A stretch of 42,225 nucleotides of DNA from Chlorobiota bacterium (GTDB taxonomy: Bacteria > Bacteroidota > Bacteroidia > Bacteroidales > B39-G9): NCBI GenBank assembly GCA_013152655.1, contig JAADFW010000285.1, forward strand, positions 1-42,225. The letters run 5' to 3'. The notes beneath the pieces are model-generated. The model made no database searches, had not been told where the DNA came from, and saw only the letters and a list, made by a program, of their open reading frames with translations. Shown piece by piece: positions 33,542 through 39,799 of the stretch. The position numbers and the translations under genes were made by a program. Each line of letters begins with the position of its first letter. The stretch's first letter is position 1.

Positions 33542-34207
33542 ATGAGTGTTGCTGAAAATATAAAAAAAATAAAAAAATCTATTCCTGAAAAAGTTAAACT
33601 AATTGCTGTTTCTAAAACAAAACCAAATAGTTTAATTTTGGAAGCATACGATATAGGACAACGTATATTTGGTGAAAATAAAATTCAGGATTTGGTTCAA
33701 AAATATGAAGAATTGCCAAAAGATATTCAATGGCATATGATAGGGCACTTGCAAACAAATAAAGTAAAGTATATTGCCCCATTTATTTCTTTAATACACT
33801 CGGTTGACAGCCTGAAATTGTTAAAATTAATTAACAAAGAAGCCACAAAACACCACAGGACAATTGATTGTTTAATTCAAATGCATATTGCTGAAGAAGA
33901 AACCAAATTTGGATGCAATTTAATTGAGGCCAGAGAAATAATAAATGCATATTTTAATGAAAATTTAGAGAATGTTAGAATAGTTGGAGTAATGGGGATG
34001 GCCACTTATACAACTGATGAAGAACAAATAAGAAAGGAATTTAAACAATTAAAAAATGTTTTTAACACATTGAGAAAAGAATTTTTTATTCAGCATCTTT
34101 TTTTTAGTGAAATTTCTATGGGCATGTCAAGCGATTACCTTATTGCTATTGAAGAAGGAAGTACCATGATAAGGGTTGGAAGCTCAATTTTTGGGGCAAG
34201 ATATTAA
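33542..34207 (+). CDS. yggS: PLP homeostasis protein, YggS/PROSC family
   Basis: A 221-residue protein of normal family length. It has KLIAVSKTKPNSLI with the PLP lysine, FGENKIQDLVQKYEEL, IQWHMIGHLQTNKVKYI, LIQMHIAEEETKFGC, VGVMGMATYT, and the end ISMGMSSDYLIAIEEGSTMIRVGSSIFG. These are essentially all the family's conserved blocks. It binds pyridoxal 5'-phosphate without known catalysis and keeps free PLP and some amino acids in balance. It is preceded by a leader carrying a repeat element. Confidence 0.95.
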   Translation: MSVAENIKKIKKSIPEKVKLIAVSKTKPNSLILEAYDIGQRIFGENKIQDLVQKYEELPKDIQWHMIGHLQTNKVKYIAPFISLIHSVDSLKLLKLINKEATKHHRTIDCLIQMHIAEEETKFGCNLIEAREIINAYFNENLENVRIVGVMGMATYTTDEEQIRKEFKQLKNVFNTLRKEFFIQHLFFSEISMGMSSDYLIAIEEGSTMIRVGSSIFGARY

Positions 34208-34329
34208 TGGATGCTTTTTCAGATTGAATAAAAATAAAATATAAATTTAAATTTAAGAGTCGAATATTTGAAGTAATCATTATTTTTGTTCATTCTGATT
34301 TTTAAAATGATTGAAAAATTAATTTACAA

Positions 34330-35310
34330 ATGATAAATTTAGAAACAAGTTATTTGGGTTTAAAATTAAAAAACCCTATTATAGTAAGTAGTTCAGGATT
34401 AACTAATTCTGTTGAAAAATTAAAAAATCTTGAGTATAACGGAGCCGGAGCTGTTGTGCTAAAATCTTTATTTGAAGAGCAGATTGAATTTGAAGCCGGA
34501 CATTTAATAAGTAACAGTGAAGAACATCCGGAAACGGAAGATTATATTAGAAATTATGTAAAAAGCAACTCTGTTGAAGCTTACCTTGAACTAATTGAAG
34601 AAGCAAAAGCTACACTATCCATCCCTGTTTTTGCCAGCATTAATTGTGTTTCGCCATTAGACTGGACTTCATTTGCAAAAAAAATTGAAGAAGCAGGTGC
34701 CGATGCATTAGAATTAAATATATATATATTGCCCACCGACAAAAATGTTGAAGCTTCGGTTATTGAACAAACTTATTTTGATATTGTTGAAAAAGTCAGT
34801 CAAAGTATTTCAATACCTTTGGTTATAAAACTTGGTTATAACTTTACTAATTTAATTAATATTGTAAACCGTTTGTCTGTTCTTGGCGTATCTGCAGTTG
34901 TTTTATTCAACAGGTTTTATGAGCCCGATATTGATATTGATAATTTTCATCTGGTTTCATCTGATGTTTTTAGTTCATCCGGCGATATAAGATTATCATT
35001 GCGTTGGGTTGCAATTATTGCCGATAAAATTAAGAAAATGGAAATAGCTGCTTCTACGGGTGTTCATGATGGAAAAGCTGCTATTAAACAATTGTTGGCA
35101 GGCGCACAAACTGTTCAAATATGCTCAACCTTATATAAAAACGGCAATAAGCAAATAAAACATATTTTAGATGAAATGGAAGCCTGGATGGAAAAATTTG
35201 AATATTCTTCCATTGACGATTTTAGGGGTAAAATGAGCTATAAAAACATTAAAAATCCTGCAGCTTATCAAAGAGCTCAATTTATGAAGTATTTTTCCAA
35301 TATTGATTAA
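34330..35310 (+). CDS. Dihydroorotate dehydrogenase-like FMN protein
   Basis: A 326-residue TIM-barrel protein. It opens LETSYLGLKLKNPIIVSSSGLT, has a lysine in AVVLKSLFEEQ, SINCVSPLDW, GADALELNIYI, IPLVIKLGYN, and the FMN phosphate loop IAASTGVHDGKAAIKQLLAGAQTVQICSTLY split as in class 1 enzymes (STGVHDG, GAQTVQ). True PyrD has NxSCPN and a catalytic Cys or Ser loop; here the place reads ELNIYILPTD, so it is better called DHOD-like. It may reduce another pyrimidine or dihydro compound. The end is closed by a strong terminator shared with the opposite gene. Confidence 0.82.
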   Translation: MINLETSYLGLKLKNPIIVSSSGLTNSVEKLKNLEYNGAGAVVLKSLFEEQIEFEAGHLISNSEEHPETEDYIRNYVKSNSVEAYLELIEEAKATLSIPVFASINCVSPLDWTSFAKKIEEAGADALELNIYILPTDKNVEASVIEQTYFDIVEKVSQSISIPLVIKLGYNFTNLINIVNRLSVLGVSAVVLFNRFYEPDIDIDNFHLVSSDVFSSSGDIRLSLRWVAIIADKIKKMEIAASTGVHDGKAAIKQLLAGAQTVQICSTLYKNGNKQIKHILDEMEAWMEKFEYSSIDDFRGKMSYKNIKNPAAYQRAQFMKYFSNID

Positions 35311-35322
35311 TATAAATCTGAT

Positions 35323-35358
35323 AAAAAAAAGAGGCTAATAAAAGGGCCTCTTTTTTTT
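35323..35358. terminator. Bidirectional intrinsic terminator
   Basis: A 13-base stem (AAAAAAAAGAGGC with GCCTCTTTTTTTT) and a loop of about ten bases. Runs of A before and T after mean it can work on both strands. It lies between the stops of the converging genes ending at 35310 and 35368. Confidence 0.9.
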
Positions 35359-35367
35359 GCAAAATCA

Positions 35368-35910
35368 CTACTTAACTAACTTTGATATAACTCTAAATAC
35401 ATCTGTGCCTGAATATCTGCAAAGTTCAAATAATATTGATTCATAAGTAGTAATAATAGCACCTGCCTGTTGCATTCGTTCAATGGCAATTTTTTTATTG
35501 TTTTCAGTTCTACTGGCTATACAATCTTCAACTACAATGGGCTTATAACCCGATTCTATTAAGTCAATTACAGTTTGAAGCACACAAACATGAGCTTCAA
35601 TACCTGCAATAATAACATTGTACTTTGCATTAAATGCCAACGACTCATTTATCTGATGGTTATCGCAACAGCTAAATGACATTTTTTCATTAACTTCAAA
35701 TTCGCCTAAATTTAATTTAACCGGCTCAATAGTAGGGCCAAGCCCTTTTGTGTACTGCTCGGTAACTATAAACGGGATGTCAAGAGCTTTTAAGCCCTTA
35801 ATAAGTATTTCCAAGTTATGAGTCAACTCTGAATTCTTAAATATAAAAGGATAAAGCTTTTCCTGAATATCAATTATTAAAGCAATACTATTTTCTTTAA
35901 GTACCCTCAT
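35368..35910 (-). CDS. Isochorismatase-family cysteine hydrolase
   Basis: A 180-residue protein with the family's catalytic triad: Asp14 in LIIDIQEKL, Lys76 in EKMSFSC and Cys109 in AGIEAHVCVLQT. The loop EQYTKGLGPT is also typical, and the match is to the YcaC-like hydrolases rather than to entC-linked isochorismatases. Such enzymes hydrolyse amide or vinyl ether bonds in small molecules such as nicotinamide; the substrate is not known. It is the last gene of a minus-strand series and lies 14 bases after the small membrane protein gene. Confidence 0.88.
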   Translation of the reverse strand: MRVLKENSIALIIDIQEKLYPFIFKNSELTHNLEILIKGLKALDIPFIVTEQYTKGLGPTIEPVKLNLGEFEVNEKMSFSCCDNHQINESLAFNAKYNVIIAGIEAHVCVLQTVIDLIESGYKPIVVEDCIASRTENNKKIAIERMQQAGAIITTYESILFELCRYSGTDVFRVISKLVK

Positions 35911-35924
35911 TAAAAGCGTTATAA

Positions 35925-36143
35925 TTAATTTTTATCAATTGGTTCATTATCCCTGATAAGTACAGCAAAAATAAAAAGCACAACAACAGATGATATAAAT
36001 ATTACAAATAAAGAAGTAAGTATTTTTCTTATAACATCTTCCATACTAATAACATCCCAGATAGCTAAAATAGCCAGAATAGTAAAAATTAATACTAAAC
36101 TTATTAAAATATAAGAAGTTACTTTTTTAATTACATTGTTCAT
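35925..36143 (-). CDS. Small two-helix membrane protein
   Basis: The ATG at 36143 gives 72 residues; a start nine codons earlier is possible. Two hydrophobic helices (about 11-30 and 43-62) are linked by a short charged turn (DVISMEDVIRK), and a polar tail ends in RDNEPIDKN. I do not recognise the family; such small proteins are common in Bacteroidota operons. It lies between the ABC ATPase gene (71 bases away) and the isochorismatase-family gene (14 bases). Confidence 0.6.
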   Translation of the reverse strand: MNNVIKKVTSYILISLVLIFTILAILAIWDVISMEDVIRKILTSLFVIFISSVVVLFIFAVLIRDNEPIDKN

Positions 36144-36214
36144 AACACAATAATTTAAATTCAAAATCATAAATTTACATAAAAACTAAATAAGTATTAT
36201 TACTTTAACATATG

Positions 36215-37243
36215 CTAAAGGTTAAATTTCAATTTTATGTATTGAATTAATTGTTCAATACTATCAAATTTATCTGATTTTCCAGATACAGAAAAAATCC
36301 ATATTGCTTTATTATTTTCATTTTCAATTAAAATTTCACCATCTGTATTTCCTATTTCATTTATTCTAAATCCTGTACGCATTAAGGCTTTTTCAGTCCA
36401 AAAGAATACTTTGCCTGTTCCGCTTAAAGTAAAATTTAAATTTTTGCTATTATTTTTATTAATTGAGAAAAAACCTGTTTCCGAATTGAAATTAAGTTTT
36501 GAATTCTCAAATAATTCATCAAATTTTCCATTTAAAATTAAATCCTCAGGAATTCCTTCAACAATATTATTATTTTTTATAAGCCAAAATAAATCAGCTT
36601 CTTGCAAAGCAATATTTAAATCGTGTGTTGAAAATATGATTGTTTTATTCTTCTCAACAGCGAGCGTACGCAATAAATGAATAATTTCAAATTTATTGGC
36701 AAGATCTAAAAAGGAGGTAGGTTCATCTAAAACTATAACAGGTGTGTCTTGCGCCAAAGTTCTTGCTATTAATACTCTTTGCCTTTCACCATCACTAATT
36801 TCATCAATATTTTTATGAATAAAACCGGCCATTCCAACCAATGAAAGAGATTCATATATAATATCCTTATCTTCCTTATAAAGCTTTCCAATCCAGTTTG
36901 TATATGGGAATCTACCCATTGAAACTAAATTAAAAACAGTCATATTTTGAATAGAAATAACTTCTGTTGAGACAAAGCTAATAAGCCTGGCAAGTTTATT
37001 TAATGAATATGAATTGATTGGCTTATCAAATAATAATACCTGGCCTGATAAAGAATTATGTAATCGTAAAAGAGTTCTTAAAAAAGTACTTTTCCCGCTT
37101 CCGTTTTCGCCAATTAAAGCAATTAAATTACCTTCTTTTGCCTTTAAGTTCAGCTCTTTTAATAAGATAATAGGTTTTTGTTTATTTTGATATCCTATAT
37201 TTATATTATTAGTTTCAATGCTATATTTTGTTTTACTTATCAT
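36215..37243 (-). CDS. ABC transporter ATPase for metal-chelate or cobalamin uptake, with C-terminal extension
   Basis: A 342-residue protein. The first 255 residues are an ABC ATPase of the FecE/BtuD/HmuV group: Walker A GENGSGKST (45-53), the Q-loop region SFVSTEVIS, signature ISDGERQRVLIART near 147, Walker B VIVLDEPTSFLD, and the switch His in IFSTHDLN. The remaining 85 or so residues are an extension with LNFTLSGTGKVFFWTEKALMR and AIWIFSV, alternating strands of unknown function. The neighbours are a FecCD permease and a FecB-like binding lipoprotein, so it powers import of an iron-chelate, heme or cobalamin. The specific ligand cannot be read. The gene begins 13 bases after the permease. 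Confidence 0.9.
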   Translation of the reverse strand: MISKTKYSIETNNINIGYQNKQKPIILLKELNLKAKEGNLIALIGENGSGKSTFLRTLLRLHNSLSGQVLLFDKPINSYSLNKLARLISFVSTEVISIQNMTVFNLVSMGRFPYTNWIGKLYKEDKDIIYESLSLVGMAGFIHKNIDEISDGERQRVLIARTLAQDTPVIVLDEPTSFLDLANKFEIIHLLRTLAVEKNKTIIFSTHDLNIALQEADLFWLIKNNNIVEGIPEDLILNGKFDELFENSKLNFNSETGFFSINKNNSKNLNFTLSGTGKVFFWTEKALMRTGFRINEIGNTDGEILIENENNKAIWIFSVSGKSDKFDSIEQLIQYIKLKFNL

Positions 37244-37256
37244 GTGTTTGCAAATC

Positions 37257-38279
37257 TTAAACTGAAACTAATTTTTTATTCCTAATTATAACCCATATAA
37301 CAATTGGAACGCCAATAATTGCTGTTACCGAGTTAAGTGGCAATGTTGTATTTGAAGGAGGCAATTGAGAAAAAATGTCGCTTGCAAGCATAATAATAGA
37401 CCCAATTATTATTGTTCCCGGAATTAAAATACTATGCTCGGTTGTTTTAAATAGCATTCTGGTAAGGTGAGGAACAGCAATTCCGATGAAGCCAACAGGC
37501 CCGCAAAAAGCTGTAATTGTTCCTGTTAATATACTGGTACTTAAGAATATATAAATTCTTGAAAAGTTAAGGTTTAGTCCCATACTTTTAGTATAATTTT
37601 CGCCTAAAAGACTAATGTTTAATATTTTAATTGAACTTAACGACATAACGATTCCAATAAATATAACCGGACTCATTATATTTAGCTGACTCTGACTAAC
37701 TCCACCCAAACTGCCCATAGTCCATATTACAAATGATTTAAGCAAATTTTCGCTGCTAAAGTATTGAAGAATACTAACAATAGCACTGGTTGCACTTCCA
37801 AACATAATTCCAATTATTAATAGAGTCATTATATCTTTAACGCGCAAAGACACTATAAGAATGATAACTAATATTATTGCAGAACCAAACCATGCTGAAA
37901 GAATAATTAACCAATTACCTGAAATTCCAAAAAAGTAAACAGGTAAAATGCTACTAAATCCAAGAACTGTAATAGCAACTCCTAAGCTGGCACCGGCACT
38001 TATACCCAGCACAAATGGCCCTGCCAGGGGATTACGAAAAATGGTTTGCATTTGCAAACCGCTTACTGATAATGCCATTCCGGCCAATATGGCTGTAATT
38101 ATACGAGGAATTCTAATTTTCCAGATAATTGAATCCCATTCTGTTGAATTATTGTGAAAAAGAATATTAATAACATTTGAAACAGGTATTTTAACCGAGC
38201 CTGAAACCATGTCAAGTATTATGAAGCCTATTAAAATAAATAATAGTAGTAAAAATGTATATATCGTTTTTGTTTTCAA
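37257..38279 (-). CDS. FecCD/BtuC-type ABC permease
   Basis: A 340-residue membrane protein with about ten helices. Family marks are KIRIPRIITAILAGMALSVSGLQMQTIFRNPLAGPFVLGISAG in blocks (RxPR, GxALSxSGxxxQxxxRNPLA, LGxSxGA), GPVGFIGIAVPHLTRML, and ELLPLNSVTAIIG-like LPLNSVTAIIGVPIV at the end. It forms the channel for the metal-chelate or cobalamin importer. The first codon is TTG, placed directly after the TAA of the binding-protein gene in the same frame; no ATG occurs until residue 24, inside the first helix. Confidence 0.92.
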   Translation of the reverse strand: MKTKTIYTFLLLLFILIGFIILDMVSGSVKIPVSNVINILFHNNSTEWDSIIWKIRIPRIITAILAGMALSVSGLQMQTIFRNPLAGPFVLGISAGASLGVAITVLGFSSILPVYFFGISGNWLIILSAWFGSAIILVIILIVSLRVKDIMTLLIIGIMFGSATSAIVSILQYFSSENLLKSFVIWTMGSLGGVSQSQLNIMSPVIFIGIVMSLSSIKILNISLLGENYTKSMGLNLNFSRIYIFLSTSILTGTITAFCGPVGFIGIAVPHLTRMLFKTTEHSILIPGTIIIGSIIMLASDIFSQLPPSNTTLPLNSVTAIIGVPIVIWVIIRNKKLVSV

Positions 38280-39440
38280 TTAATTACTAATTATTCTTTT
38301 GTAATATACAGTTTTATAATTTGGCAATAATTCCGGATGAAATATTTTTATCAAGTCTTTTAATATAATATCCGGATGAACAATACCGGATTCCCAGTAA
38401 TCATTTCCTCCCATTTTGTTTTGTATGGCGTTATTGTTGTAAATTTCATTTTTAGTAAAAATTGGAAAATCAGCAATTCGGGAATCGACAGAAAGGATAT
38501 CAGGTTTAGTATTTGCCGCACCAGTATTTATCCAGATATCAGCCTTTTGTGCTTTATGAAATACTTCTTCAAAACTAAGCGGAAGGCTTTCTTTTGACTG
38601 ATTACCTGCCCATAAGTAGTCACCCCCGGCATCTTCTATTAATTTGCTCAAATACGATTTACCTCCGGGAATATACCAGATTCCTTTCCAGGGTAGTCCG
38701 GTTAATATTTTTGGTTTGTAAAGAGTTTTATTAACCAATACAATTAAATCTTTGTAATTATTATTTAGTTTATTGAATATTTTCTTTTCAACTTCTTCTT
38801 TTTGATAAAATAAAGAAAAAACCTTTAACCATTCAGTTTTAGCTAAAGGATTATCTTCCAAATATTCAGCTATTATCACTACTTTTAATCCTAATTCATT
38901 TAATTTATTAATGTATTTAAGACTTTCAGCTCCAATACCATAAGCAAAAATTATATCAGGCTTAAGGTTTAAAAGAAGTTCATAGTTTAAATTTCTATCA
39001 TTGCCAATATCTATAATTTCCTGCTTATTTAAAGCATTAATAACCTTAGTGTTATTAACCAAATTACCATTGGCAACAGCAATTATTGTTTTTGTCTCGT
39101 TTAATGCCTCAATAAACCCAATATGAGTAGTAGAAAGACAGATAACTCTTGATACAGGAGTTTTTATGAATATGTTTTCATTAATAACACTATCAGGAAT
39201 AAAATTTGGATTTTCAGCTAATTGATAGGAGAAGGATAATTTATCAGAATTTTGTAACGGATTAACAATAGTTAAAACTGAATAATCCTTAAATTTTTGT
39301 ATTCTAAATTTATTAGCATATAGGTTCTTTTCAATATTTCCTGAATTTAAATCCTTGTCATTTCGTTGTATCGAAGAGCATGAGTATAAGCAAAGCAAAA
39401 GTCCTGTAAAATAAAAAAATCTTTTGCTATTTGTAATCAT
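38280..39440 (-). CDS. FecB/BtuF-like substrate-binding lipoprotein
   Basis: A 386-residue protein with a lipoprotein signal (FTGLLLCLYSC, Cys21). After an extra 75-residue N-terminal region comes a periplasmic binding fold: VSRVICLSTTHIGFIEAL, LLNLKPDIIFAYG, IWYIPGGKSYLSKLIEDAGGDYLWAG, and ADIWINTGAANT. This matches the helical-backbone binding proteins for siderophores, heme and vitamin B12. The lipid anchor would hold it at an envelope membrane, where it would deliver a ligand to the permease. The start is 17 bases after the end of the TPR protein gene, so these genes probably share a transcript. Confidence 0.9.
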   Translation of the reverse strand: MITNSKRFFYFTGLLLCLYSCSSIQRNDKDLNSGNIEKNLYANKFRIQKFKDYSVLTIVNPLQNSDKLSFSYQLAENPNFIPDSVINENIFIKTPVSRVICLSTTHIGFIEALNETKTIIAVANGNLVNNTKVINALNKQEIIDIGNDRNLNYELLLNLKPDIIFAYGIGAESLKYINKLNELGLKVVIIAEYLEDNPLAKTEWLKVFSLFYQKEEVEKKIFNKLNNNYKDLIVLVNKTLYKPKILTGLPWKGIWYIPGGKSYLSKLIEDAGGDYLWAGNQSKESLPLSFEEVFHKAQKADIWINTGAANTKPDILSVDSRIADFPIFTKNEIYNNNAIQNKMGGNDYWESGIVHPDIILKDLIKIFHPELLPNYKTVYYKRIISN

Positions 39441-39457
39441 AGTTGTATGAAAATAAA

Positions 39458-39799
39458 TTATTTATCACGGGTTTCGGAATTAAAAATACCTTGTGATATA
39501 TTTTGTCCATTTCTAAAATAAAAGGTTCCATAAGAGTATTGCACTTTTATATATTCTTTAGCAATTCCATTATGATTAATAATTATACGCAGAATTTTCT
39601 TTTTTGGCTTATTATAATTCTCAACAGTTTTGCCTTCAGGATATGTTCTGGCGAGTTTTGATAGGAAATCGCTTTTACGCTCTTCACCACTATAATCAAA
39701 GTTTTCATCTTTAGCAAAGCTTGATTTGGAATCTTCTATTTGCTTTTGCTTTTGCTTTTCTTTTTTGGCCAAGTAATTGTTGTTTAATAAGATCTTCAA
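39458..39799 (-). CDS. Displaced C-terminal domain of the TPR-like repeat protein (frame +1)
   Basis: This frame overlaps the end of the long repeat protein by about 90 bases and has no good start of its own (TTG). Its first residues (LAKKEKQKQKQIEDSKSS) continue naturally from the repeat protein's last helix. The rest, with SKLARTYPEGKTVENY, ILRIIINHNGIAKEYIKVQYSYGTFYFRNGQNIS, split here into the blocks YPEG, I.R.I, EY.KV and YFRNGQ.I, looks like the small C-terminal domain that ends long repeat proteins of this sort in other Bacteroidota (from memory). It is therefore probably the true C-terminus of that protein, separated by a one-base shift near 39761-39766. Confidence 0.7.
   Translation of the reverse strand: MKILLNNNYLAKKEKQKQKQIEDSKSSFAKDENFDYSGEERKSDFLSKLARTYPEGKTVENYNKPKKKILRIIINHNGIAKEYIKVQYSYGTFYFRNGQNISQGIFNSETRDK

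Noticed and set aside
39758-39770. Programmed -1 frameshifting at the A6 run of the repeat protein gene
   Set aside because: The shift needed to join the two frames is +1 (or -2), and the codons around the run do not form a standard -1 slippery heptamer.
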